Source: DATARH01 sp046724035
GTDB taxonomy: Bacteria; Pseudomonadota; Alphaproteobacteria; ATCC43930; CGMCC-115725
NCBI GenBank assembly: GCA_046724035.1
Contig: JBKOVT010000200.1
Location: forward strand, 1-13,791
DNA length: 13,791 nt
Direction: 5' to 3'
The notes below the pieces were generated by a model. It was not told the origin of the DNA. It did no database searches and saw nothing but the letters and a program-made list of their open reading frames with translations. Each line of letters starts with the position of its first letter. Position 1 is the stretch's first letter. This document shows positions 5,041 through 12,017 of this stretch, one piece after another. A program made the translations under genes and the position numbers.

Positions 5041-7473
5041 ATGGCCGTCGTCGCCTCGATCTCGCAACAGATCTGGGACATGAAATACCGGCTGAAGGGC
5101 CCGGCAAACGGACCCATCGCGGGCGAGCCGATCGACAAGACGATCGAGGATACCTGGCGGCGCGTCGCCACCGCCGCGGCCGCGCCGGAAAAAGAGCCGC
5201 AGCGTTGGGCCGAGCGGTTCTACGCCGCAATGAGCGATTTCCGCTTTCTGCCGGCCGGCCGCGTCATCGCCGGCGCCGGGGCGGGGCGCCAGGTGACGCT
5301 CTTCAATTGTTTTGTCATGGGCGAGATCCCGGACGATATGGGCGGCATCTTCGCGCATCTGCGCGAGGCGGCGCTGACGATGCAGCAGGGCGGCGGCATC
5401 GGCTACGATTTCTCGACGCTCAGGCCGCGCGGCGCTTACGACAACGGCGTCGGCGCCGACGCCTCCGGGCCGCTCTCCTTCATGGATGTGTGGGACGCGA
5501 TGTGCCGCACGATTATGAGCGCGGGATACCGGCGCGGCGCGATGATGGCGACGCTCTCCTGCGAGCACCCCGATATCGAGGCTTTCATCGAAGCCAAGCG
5601 CGAGCCCGGCCGGTTGCGCATGTTCAACCTCTCGGTCCTCGTTACCGACGCCTTTATGAAGGCGGTCGAGGAGGACGCGCCGTGGGAATTGCATTTCGGC
5701 GGACCCGGACAAACCAAGACCGTCGCGAAGGTGCTCCCCGCGCGCGAGCTCTGGGACAAGATCATGCGCGCGACCTACGCCTATGCCGAGCCGGGCGTCA
5801 TCTTTATCGACCGCATCAACCGCCGGAACAATCTTCGGTATTGCGAGCAGATCCACGCGACCAACCCCTGTGGCGAGCAGCCCTTGCCGGCCTATGGCGC
5901 GTGCCTCTTGGGTTCGTTGAACCTGGCGCGCTTTGTCGAAAACCCGTTCACGCCGCAAGCCCGGCTCGACATCGAAGCCTTGGCCGGGCTCGTCCCCGAC
6001 GCCGTCCGGTTGATGGACAACATCATCGACATCTCGGGCTTTCCGCTGCCGCAGCAGGAGGAAGAAGCAAAGCAGAAGCGCCGCATCGGGCTCGGCGTCA
6101 CCGGCCTCGCCGACGCGCTGATCCTGTGCGGATTGCGCTACGGCTCGTCCGAGGCGGTCGCGAAAACCGAGGAATGGCTCGGCGCGATCCAGCGCGCCGC
6201 CTATCTCGCTTCGGCCGAGCTCGCCGCCGAGAAGGGCGCCTTCCCGCTGTTCGACCGCGACAAATACCTCGCGGGCGAAACCGTCGCCGCGCTCGATCCG
6301 GATGTCCGCGAGGCGATCGCCAAAAAGGGCATCCGCAACGCGCTCTTAACCTCGATCGCGCCGACCGGCACGATTTCCCTCTTCGCCGACAACGTCTCAT
6401 CCGGCCTGGAGCCGGTGTTCAGCTTCCGCTACACGCGCAACGTGCTGATGCCGGATGGCAGCCGCCGCGAGGAGGAGGTTACCGATTACGCCTATCGCGT
6501 CTTCCGCCGGCTTAAGGGCGAGACAGCGCCGCTGCCCGAATATTTTGTCGATGCACAGACCTTGTCGCCCGAGGACCACGTCCTGATGCAGGCGGCGGTC
6601 CAGCGCTACGTCGACAGCTCGATCTCGAAGACGATCAACATGCCGGCCGACATCCCGTTCGACCGCTTCAAGGACGTCTACACCCAGGCTTACGCGCTCG
6701 GCTGCAAAGGCTGCACGACCTACCGGCCGAACGAGGTTACCGGCGCCGTCTTGGAGGCGCGTCCGGAGACCGCGGCCGCCGAAATGCCGGCGCCGCAACC
6801 CCGCCCGCGCCAGAGCGAGTTGCCGTTGCCGGCGCCGCCGCCGGCGCGCCGCCCGGCCGACCCTTACGAGGCCGGCGGCGTCGTCTACATGACGCAGCCG
6901 CTGTCGCGCCCCGAGGCGCTCCCGGGCCAGACCTACAAGATCCGCTGGCCGGACAGCGAGCACGCCCTCTACATCACGCTGAACGACATCATCCAGGACG
7001 GCCGCCGGCGCCCGTTCGAGATCTTCATCAACTCGAAGAACATGGAGCACTTCGCCTGGACTGTCGCGCTGACCCGCATGATCAGCGCCGTGTTCCGCCG
7101 AGGCGGCGATGTCTCCTTTGTAGTTGAGGAGATGAAGGCGGTGTTCGACCCGCGCGGCGGCGCGTGGATGGAGGGGAAATACGTCCCCTCGCTGCTCGCG
7201 GCGATCGGCGATGTCATCGAGCAGCACATGATCGAGATCGGCTTTGTGCCGCCAAAGCGCCGGCCCGATACCCCGTTCGAAGGCGAAGTGGTCACCCTCG
7301 CGATCGCAGCCGGGCCGCAGTCAAATCCTCCCGCGCAAGCGGGGGAGGGAGCGAGCCGCGGCGCAGCGCGCGGAGCCGGCTTCCGCCAATGCCCGAAATG
7401 CGGCGCGGCCGCATTGATCCGCCTCGAAGGCTGCGATCAGTGCACGAGCTGCGACTACTCCAAATGCGGCTAG
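5041..7473 (+). CDS. nrdJ: Class II adenosylcobalamin-dependent ribonucleotide reductase
   Basis: NrdJ reduces ribonucleotides to deoxyribonucleotides using a radical from adenosylcobalamin, so it works with or without oxygen. In the 810-residue protein the first redox cysteine is C90 (TLFNCFVM), the radical cysteine block is NPCGEQPLP with N275, C277 and E279, and C288 (GACLLGSLNL) is the partner of C90. The radical/phosphate loop segment LLTSIAPTGTIS (435-446) and the class II signature GCKGCTTYRPN (554-564) are present. A proline-rich linker (580-607) leads to a TSCPD-type domain (about 610-740), and the tail has six cysteines (784, 787, 798, 801, 804, 809) that could bind zinc or re-reduce the active site. 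Residues 761-780 are encoded by an inserted palindromic repeat. The start at 5041 follows TGAGGA by 10 nt. LexA- and NrdR-like sites lie upstream. Confidence 0.95.
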   Translation: MAVVASISQQIWDMKYRLKGPANGPIAGEPIDKTIEDTWRRVATAAAAPEKEPQRWAERFYAAMSDFRFLPAGRVIAGAGAGRQVTLFNCFVMGEIPDDMGGIFAHLREAALTMQQGGGIGYDFSTLRPRGAYDNGVGADASGPLSFMDVWDAMCRTIMSAGYRRGAMMATLSCEHPDIEAFIEAKREPGRLRMFNLSVLVTDAFMKAVEEDAPWELHFGGPGQTKTVAKVLPARELWDKIMRATYAYAEPGVIFIDRINRRNNLRYCEQIHATNPCGEQPLPAYGACLLGSLNLARFVENPFTPQARLDIEALAGLVPDAVRLMDNIIDISGFPLPQQEEEAKQKRRIGLGVTGLADALILCGLRYGSSEAVAKTEEWLGAIQRAAYLASAELAAEKGAFPLFDRDKYLAGETVAALDPDVREAIAKKGIRNALLTSIAPTGTISLFADNVSSGLEPVFSFRYTRNVLMPDGSRREEEVTDYAYRVFRRLKGETAPLPEYFVDAQTLSPEDHVLMQAAVQRYVDSSISKTINMPADIPFDRFKDVYTQAYALGCKGCTTYRPNEVTGAVLEARPETAAAEMPAPQPRPRQSELPLPAPPPARRPADPYEAGGVVYMTQPLSRPEALPGQTYKIRWPDSEHALYITLNDIIQDGRRRPFEIFINSKNMEHFAWTVALTRMISAVFRRGGDVSFVVEEMKAVFDPRGGAWMEGKYVPSLLAAIGDVIEQHMIEIGFVPPKRRPDTPFEGEVVTLAIAAGPQSNPPAQAGEGASRGAARGAGFRQCPKCGAAALIRLEGCDQCTSCDYSKCG
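7321..7380 (+). repeat. Palindromic repeat element inserted in frame inside nrdJ
   Basis: The 60 bases encode exactly 20 residues (761-780: SNPPAQAGEG then ASRGAARGAG) between the TSCPD domain and the cysteine tail. CCTCCCGCG (7327-7335) and CGGGGGAGG (7340-7348) form an inverted repeat with one mismatch around CAAG, and CCGCG/CGCGG (7356-7360, 7369-7373) form a second stem. The CCTCCC(n)GCAAGCGGGGGAGG form is typical of small dispersed intergenic palindromes in alphaproteobacterial genomes; here it is translated. The exact borders are inferred. Confidence 0.6.
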
Positions 7474-7482
7474 AGTTCGCGC

Positions 7483-7782
7483 GTGCCCCGTTCTGATCCG
7501 ACCACCTACTTTGGCCTGTGGTCGGCGAAGAACATCGAGCGCGTATGTGCTCCGCTAACCGAATTGGGCGTCCACTACGAAGTTGTCCAACAGCGAATTG
7601 ATCAACACAGGCTGGAGCAATGGTTCGCCTGGGACCCAACAGCCGATGACCCGTACATCGGCTTTCACCTGGATATCCTGACAGCCGAGCTTCCCAAGGT
7701 CGGAACGAGACTTGTCGAAGCGTTCCCGGAGAGAACTTTCAAATTGCGTAGGGCGGGTAGAGCGGAGCGGCACCCGCCATGA
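7483..7782 (+). CDS. Small hypothetical protein with a repeat-derived C-terminus
   Basis: A 99-residue open frame starting at GTG, 9 nt after the nrdJ stop, with no clear Shine-Dalgarno sequence. It therefore may depend on nrdJ translation. Residues 8-85 look like a genuine globular alpha/beta protein (YFGLWSAKNIERV, YEVVQQRIDQHRLEQWFAWD, YIGFHLDILTAELPKV), but I recognise no family. Base composition is noticeably less GC-rich than in nrdJ or the genes to the right, consistent with acquired or weakly selected DNA. The last 14 residues or so (LRRAGRAERHPP and stop) come from a dispersed 'GGGCGGGTAGAGCGGAGCGG' type repeat, so the original C-terminus was probably replaced or lost. It could be a decaying gene. 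Confidence 0.5.
   Translation: MPRSDPTTYFGLWSAKNIERVCAPLTELGVHYEVVQQRIDQHRLEQWFAWDPTADDPYIGFHLDILTAELPKVGTRLVEAFPERTFKLRRAGRAERHPP
7749..7780. repeat. Dispersed GGCGGGT...ACCCGCC repeat
   Basis: GGCGGGT (7752-7758) and ACCCGCC (7772-7778) are perfect 7-bp inverted arms around AGAGCGGAGCGGC. This 'tagggcgggtagagcgnagcg...acccgcca' form is a repeat I know as widespread in proteobacterial genomes. It supplies the last codons and stop of the small gene ending at 7782. Copy number in this genome is not visible here. Confidence 0.55.
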
Positions 7783-7806
7783 TTGCTTTCAGCGAGACGG
7801 CCTCTG

Positions 7807-7834
7807 ACCTGATATTCACCTGATATTTCAGGTG
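7807..7834. repeat. 11-bp tandem repeat with a perfect palindrome, between convergent genes
   Basis: ACCTGATATTC (7807-7817) is repeated almost exactly as ACCTGATATTT (7818-7828). The second copy forms CACCTGA-TATT-TCAGGTG (7817-7834), perfect 7-bp arms. It lies between a plus gene ending at 7782 and a minus gene ending at 7899. It could end transcription in both directions, though no T-tract follows, or be an operator-like site. A further CCGGC/GCCGG stem (7878-7894) lies just past the DUF2255 stop. Confidence 0.4.
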
Positions 7835-7898
7835 ATGCACACTTAAAGGTTGTAACGTTGCATTGCGCTTCACTTCACCGGCCCTACTCGCCGGCCCG

Positions 7899-8276
7899 TC
7901 AGCGCGGCACGAGCTTGATCGTCGTCGAGCGCGCCTCGGCGGCGACCATCGGATCGACCCATTGTGCGCCGTGATGCAGGTATTTGCTGCGGTATGCAGC
8001 GTCGATCCGATCGTTGAGGGCGGGATCGGCGGCCTCCTCGAAGCGCACATCCTTCGCGACGCCGCCGGCCATGATCTGGCCGTCGCGCCGCGCCTGCGTG
8101 CCGCGATACCACGCAGCGCGGTCGCCATACCCCGACCGCACATACAGATCGTCGCTGTGGCGCACGACCCAGATCGTCACCGGCTTTCGCTTCGTGCCGT
8201 CGCCCCGCACGGTCACGATCTGCAATTCATCCGCCGCTCCGATCGTGTCGAGCTCGTCTCGGGTCCAATTCGCCAT
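7899..8276 (-). CDS. DUF2255 family protein
   Basis: A 125-residue protein matching the DUF2255 pattern from end to end: W-x-x-x-ELDTIGAADELQI (4-20), a beta hairpin with TIWVV and DDLYVRSGYG (34-51), AAWYRGTQARRDGQIMAGGV (55-73), VRFE (77-80), and the C-terminal NDRIDAAYRSKY...DPMVAAEARSTTIKLVPR. The family has a split beta-barrel look similar to flavin or deazaflavin nitroreductase-type proteins, but no activity is established. I chose ATG at 8276 and not the TTG one codon earlier; AGAGG lies about 9 nt upstream. It is divergent from the adenylate cyclase with 72 bp between starts, so the two may share a control region. Confidence 0.85.
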   Translation of the reverse strand: MANWTRDELDTIGAADELQIVTVRGDGTKRKPVTIWVVRHSDDLYVRSGYGDRAAWYRGTQARRDGQIMAGGVAKDVRFEEAADPALNDRIDAAYRSKYLHHGAQWVDPMVAAEARSTTIKLVPR

Positions 8277-8348
8277 CAACGCATCGCCTCTGCAAAACCT
8301 CCGCTACTCTGGCCAGATATTGGTCGTCGCTGACCTTCCGGTAGCCGC

Positions 8349-9569
8349 ATGGATCGCGCAAAATTTGTCGAGCTGGGCGCGTGGCTGACCGAAGCGGGTC
8401 TCGCCGGCAAAAGCGAGACCGAGATCGTCGACGGGTTCTGCCGCCGCGCCGTAACTGCCGGGCTGCCGCTGACGCGGGCCCTGGTCATCATCGACACGCT
8501 CCACCCGGTGCATGAGGGCCGCGTCTTCCGCTGGCGCGGCGACCAAGAGGCGGACCAGATCGAGGCGGCCGAATACGGCCCGACGGATCAGGGGGAAGTG
8601 GCCGAGAACTGGCGGCGCAGCCCGTTCTTCTGGCTGCTTGAAAGCGGCGGCGCGCGATTGAGAAGACGCCTCGACGCAGGGCAGACGCCGGAGTTTCCGG
8701 CCATTGTCGCGTTGCAGCAGGAGGGAATGACCGACTATCTCGCCCTGATCAACCGGTTCGCGGCGCCTGGCGTGATCGGCGAGATGGATTGCGTTTACTC
8801 CTCCTGGGCGACGGATCGTCTGGGCGGGTTCGATGACGGTCAGATCGAGGCGCTGACCGAGCTGGCCCCGAAATTGGCGCTCGCGGTCAAATGCGTCTCA
8901 CTGGCGCGCATCGCCGGCACCCTGGTCGAGACCTATCTTGGCCGCGATGCCGGACGGCGCGTGCTCGCCGGCCGCATCCGTCGCGGCGTCGCCGAAACGA
9001 TCAGCGCGGTCTTGTGGTACAGCGATCTGCGCGGCTTTACCCGCATCACCGATGAGGCGCCGCCGCAGCAGATCATCCCGTTTCTCAACGATTATGCCGA
9101 GGCGGTGATCTCGTCGATCTACGACAATGGCGGCGACGTCTTGAAGCTGATCGGCGACGGCACCCTGGCGATCTTCACGGCGGATACTGCCGCGGCGGCC
9201 TGCGGTGCGGCGCTTGCGGCACAGGAGAGGCTGCGGGACCGTCTCGCCGATCTCAACCGGCGCCGCGCCGGCGACAATCTGCCGACAACCGAGGTTTATC
9301 TCGGCCTCCATATCGGCGAGGTGTTCTACGGCAATATCGGCAGCGACGAGCGGCTCGATTTCACCGTCGTCGGACCGGCGGTCAATGAAGTCGCCCGCAT
9401 CGCCGCGATGTGCCGTTCGGTCGAGCGCGGCGTCTTGCTGTCGCAGGCTTTCGCGGAAGCGATGGCGCGATTGGAGCGTGGTCGGCTTGTCTCGGTCGGG
9501 CGTTACGCGCTGCGCGGCGTCGAACGTCCGCAGGAGCTTTTCACGCTAGACCCCTTCGCGTCCGTGTGA
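8349..9569 (+). CDS. Class III adenylate cyclase with N-terminal sensory-type domain
   Basis: The protein (406 residues) makes cyclic AMP from ATP. The C-terminal catalytic domain (about 215-400) has both metal aspartates, D226 in LWYSDLRGFT and D270 in LKLIGDGTLAIF. The purine-selecting pair is K266 and D337 (RLDFTVVG), the combination expected for ATP and not GTP, and the transition-state residues are N346 and R350 in VNEVARI. The catalytic set is complete, so activity as a homodimer is expected. The N-terminal 190 residues lack membrane helices and resemble a small-molecule sensing fold (PAS or GAF-like) of the type often attached to soluble rhizobial-type cyclases; the ligand is unknown. 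A helical linker (about 160-212) joins the two. It stands alone, divergent from the DUF2255 gene. The ribosome site is weak. Confidence 0.92.
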   Translation: MDRAKFVELGAWLTEAGLAGKSETEIVDGFCRRAVTAGLPLTRALVIIDTLHPVHEGRVFRWRGDQEADQIEAAEYGPTDQGEVAENWRRSPFFWLLESGGARLRRRLDAGQTPEFPAIVALQQEGMTDYLALINRFAAPGVIGEMDCVYSSWATDRLGGFDDGQIEALTELAPKLALAVKCVSLARIAGTLVETYLGRDAGRRVLAGRIRRGVAETISAVLWYSDLRGFTRITDEAPPQQIIPFLNDYAEAVISSIYDNGGDVLKLIGDGTLAIFTADTAAAACGAALAAQERLRDRLADLNRRRAGDNLPTTEVYLGLHIGEVFYGNIGSDERLDFTVVGPAVNEVARIAAMCRSVERGVLLSQAFAEAMARLERGRLVSVGRYALRGVERPQELFTLDPFASV

Positions 9570-9577
9570 TCGTTATT

Positions 9578-9709
9578 ATGCAACGCATCATAGTTGCGGT
9601 GTTGCGCCAGGGCCACGGCAATCGCGTCAAGGTGACCGCCGCAGAATTCACCTTTGTCGCGCTCGATGAGACCGGCAAACCGCGGCCGATCCAGCAGCAC
9701 GCGGCCTGA
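9578..9709 (+). pseudogene. Remnant of an acyl-CoA thioesterase (YciA-type hotdog) gene
   Basis: Translation from ATG 9578 gives 43 residues, of which RQGHGNRVKVTAAEF and TFVALDETGKPRPI match the last beta-strands of YciA-type acyl-CoA thioesterases ('RxKVTEAxFTFVALDExGxPRP'). The usual protein is about 130 residues. The N-terminal two thirds, including the catalytic hotdog helix, are absent, and the adenylate cyclase ends only 8 bp upstream. The fragment is therefore best read as what remained after a deletion, with the reading frame still clean and a normal TGA stop. It has no ribosome site and is unlikely to make a functional protein. Confidence 0.7.
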
Positions 9710-9738
9710 GGCGCAAACCCAGAGCCCGAAAACGGAAC

Positions 9739-9757
9739 GGGCCCTTGCGGCCCTTTC
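9739..9757. terminator. Bidirectional terminator-like hairpin
   Basis: GGGCC-CTTGC-GGCCC (9739-9753) is followed on the plus strand by TTTCT. On the minus strand the same stem is followed by GTTCCGTTTT. It lies between the plus-strand thioesterase remnant and the end of the minus-strand membrane protein gene, so it can serve both sides. The stem is only 5 bp but all G-C. Confidence 0.5.
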
Positions 9758-9803
9758 TCGGCCGCTCAGGCCCGCTTCGTTGGAAGGTGCGTGAATGAGT
9801 GTG

Positions 9804-10457
9804 TTAGCGCGCCAGCATCCGCATAAAGGATTGCGTGAAATTGGCGCTCGTCGCCAGCAGCGCCGCACCGACGACCAGGAAGCCGACCATGAGGAGCGTC
9901 GCCCCGGCGGTCAGCACGAAGGCCAGAATGCCGAGCACGATCGCCGAAATCCCCGCCAGCACCTGCAAGCCGCGCGCCGGCGCCAGCTCGGACTGCACGG
10001 CGATCATGCCGCCCGGTGCGGCTTCGATCCCGCTGACTGTGCTGATCGAGGTCGCGCTGAAACCGGCCAGCAGCATCGCGCCGCCAAACACGATCAGCGC
10101 CGCCGGCAACAGATGCATATCGGTCGCGGCGCCGATTAGTGCGAGGACGCCGAGCACGATGCCGGCGACTCCGGCCATCAGCTCAACCGAGACATCAGCG
10201 CCGAGCTGTGCCGTTTGCACAGCGCCGCCCTGTACGCCTCGCGCCGAGACACGAGAGTATTCGATGCCGGTATTGGCGGCCTCGATCAATAGGCCGACGC
10301 CGATGACGATCGCCGCGATCGGCGTCAACACACCCGGTGATATCGAGGCGAGAGCCAGAATTGCCAGCACGATAACGGCGATGCCGGCCGCGCCCTCGGT
10401 CATCGGGCCGACCTGGGCGGTATCGGTCCATGCTCCAGTAGTTTGATAGACAGCCAT
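9804..10457 (-). CDS. Internally triplicated polytopic membrane protein of unknown function
   Basis: A 217-residue protein with about six membrane helices arranged as three similar hairpins, residues 22-60, 95-134 and 167-205. Each has the pattern 'aGi-x-x-IVLgILAl ... l-x-x-x-Iv-x-GaxLL': GIAVIVLAILALASI, GVAGIVLGVLALIGA and GISAIVLGILAFVLT start them, and IGVGLLIEA, FGGAMLLAG and VVGAALLAT end them. Loops between hairpins are hydrophilic and Thr/Ala/Gly-rich, with no charged residue in mid-membrane. There is no motif for a transporter, channel or enzyme that I recognise. The ATG at 10457 is preceded by GAGAAAGGAT, a good ribosome site. It appears to be transcribed alone from the 228-bp spacer to its right. 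The start, length and topology are confident; the function is unknown. Confidence 0.8.
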   Translation of the reverse strand: MAVYQTTGAWTDTAQVGPMTEGAAGIAVIVLAILALASISPGVLTPIAAIVIGVGLLIEAANTGIEYSRVSARGVQGGAVQTAQLGADVSVELMAGVAGIVLGVLALIGAATDMHLLPAALIVFGGAMLLAGFSATSISTVSGIEAAPGGMIAVQSELAPARGLQVLAGISAIVLGILAFVLTAGATLLMVGFLVVGAALLATSANFTQSFMRMLAR

Positions 10458-10685
10458 ATCCTTTCTCCCGTTCTAATACAGGCGGGCGCAGGGCGTTCTT
10501 CATGCGACGATTACGCCGCGCGCTACCGTCATTTAGGAAACGGGTAAAAATTTGCAGGGTTGCAAAGAACCCGCGCCATATCTCTAAGAGAAACCGTTGG
10601 TGTAGTCTGTACAATACCTCTGGCCGTCAAACGAACGATCAACTTGATACATGTAAAAATGGGTGCGGCCGGCCGCCGCATTTCC
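10458..10685. other. AT-richer spacer with promoter potential for the membrane protein gene
   Basis: 228 bp separate two minus-strand genes. The spacer is more AT-rich than the flanks and holds GGGTT-GCAAAG-AACCC (10557-10572), a 5-bp hairpin, and the short palindrome CTCTAAGAG near 10585. It should carry the terminator of the amidohydrolase gene and the promoter of the membrane protein gene. I could not choose one promoter with confidence and see no gene in it. Confidence 0.35.
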
Positions 10686-11993
10686 TCACCACGGCAGGAT
10701 GGCCGGCTCGTAGCTCTCGATCCGCTCGGTGACCTTCAACAGCGGCTCGATGCCGTAGAGGCGCCGCGCATTCTCTCCTAGCATGTCGCGCCGCACCGGC
10801 TCCGGCACCTCGTATTTTTTCATGTTGTCGAGCGCTTCCCAGGAATCCTCCGCGTCATGATGCGGATAGTCGGACGACCAGATCGCCACATCCTTGAACT
10901 CGTCCCAGAGCCGGTAGACGATCGTCTCGTCCGACTCGAAGCCAATAAAGCAGCGCTCGTGAAAGCTCTCGTAAGGGTCGCGGATCGGCCGGTTGCTGCG
11001 CTGAAAGGCGAAGAGGTCGAGGAAATTCTTCGATTTGCCGAGCACGAGCGGCAGCCAGGATGCGTTCGACTCCAGCACGGCGGCCTTCAGTTTTGGGAAT
11101 TTGTCGAGCCAGCCCGTCATCAAGACGGTCGTGACCCAGACCATCGCTTCCATGACAAAGCCGAGCGCCTCCGATGAATCGATCGTCGGGTCCATCGCAA
11201 AGGTGATGTTCGAGACAAACTGGCCGGGCGAATAGACCACCGCCTCGTCCGTGAACAGCAGGCCCTGACCAGAGCCGCTCGCTTCGGCCATGCGCCGGCC
11301 CCATTCCGGGGTCAGCGCCTCGCGCGAGGGGAAGGTGTGCATCGCCAGCACGACCCCGAGCGCTTCGAACTCGCGCCACAGCGGGTCGAATTCGGGCAGC
11401 GTCGGGTACCGCCCGTTCCAGAAGCAAGGCCGCACAGCTGCCGCCTTGAAGCCGAGCTTGGCGATACGGCGCAATTCCTCGACCGAGCCCTCGACGCTCT
11501 GCAGCGGCAATACCGCGCAGGGATAAAGCCGCCGCCGGTCCGGCGCGCAGTAATCGCGGACCCAATCATTATAAGCGCGCGCCAGGATCACCGCGGCTTG
11601 CGGGTCGCGCAGCAATACCAGCCGCACAAACCAGGTCGGGAACAGCATGACCTGGTCGATGCCGAGCGCGTCCATATCGCGCAGCCGGGCATGCGGATCA
11701 CGGCAGCCGAGGAGGCGCCCAAACCGCGCCTGCCATTCCTCGGTCCCCGGCGTGTAGCGCCCGACCTCGACCTTGCTCCACCGCGCCCAGCCGACCTCGG
11801 CCGCGTTCGAGCGCTCGCGCGCCGCCGGCACCACCCGGCCGTTGATCATCAACAGGTCGCTGTCCGTGTGAAAGCAGAACTGGCTCTTGACCCAGGCGCG
11901 CTGCCGCACCGGGACATATTCGTCCCAGATCGCGAGCGGCTCGACGACATGGCTGTCGCAGTCGAACACCGGGAAGTTTTTGGTCGCGGCCAT
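10686..11993 (-). CDS. Amidohydrolase 2 (ACMSD-like) family metal-dependent hydrolase
   Basis: A 435-residue TIM-barrel amidohydrolase. The N-terminus is FPVFDCDSHVVEP (7-19), the D-x-D-S-H form of the first metal motif that is usual in this sub-branch. Other landmarks are MDALGIDQVMLFPT (107-120), the metal-binding H219 in LAMHTF, VLESNASWLP (306-315) and the catalytic metal-binding D375 in WSSDYPHHDAEDSW. The C-terminal GENARRLYGI is the standard ending of the family. Relatives include decarboxylases and hydrolases of aromatic or cyclic acids (ACMSD, gamma-resorcylate decarboxylase), but the substrate cannot be inferred here. GGAGGA lies 6 nt before the ATG. The gene follows the ChaC-like gene by 24 bp in the same direction and is probably cotranscribed with it. 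Confidence 0.88.
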   Translation of the reverse strand: MAATKNFPVFDCDSHVVEPLAIWDEYVPVRQRAWVKSQFCFHTDSDLLMINGRVVPAARERSNAAEVGWARWSKVEVGRYTPGTEEWQARFGRLLGCRDPHARLRDMDALGIDQVMLFPTWFVRLVLLRDPQAAVILARAYNDWVRDYCAPDRRRLYPCAVLPLQSVEGSVEELRRIAKLGFKAAAVRPCFWNGRYPTLPEFDPLWREFEALGVVLAMHTFPSREALTPEWGRRMAEASGSGQGLLFTDEAVVYSPGQFVSNITFAMDPTIDSSEALGFVMEAMVWVTTVLMTGWLDKFPKLKAAVLESNASWLPLVLGKSKNFLDLFAFQRSNRPIRDPYESFHERCFIGFESDETIVYRLWDEFKDVAIWSSDYPHHDAEDSWEALDNMKKYEVPEPVRRDMLGENARRLYGIEPLLKVTERIESYEPAILPW

Positions 11994-12017
11994 GGCCGTC
12001 CTCCGCGCTGGTCCAAT

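Noticed and set aside
5032..5958. Long open frame (308 codons) on the minus strand inside nrdJ; likewise 6397-7227
   Set aside because: Both are antisense to conserved catalytic blocks of nrdJ and resemble no protein family.
11949..11963. Amidohydrolase with DCDSH in place of the usual HxH metal motif, as a sign of inactivity
   Set aside because: The D-x-D-S-H form is usual in this sub-branch, and the later metal residues H219 and D375 are intact.
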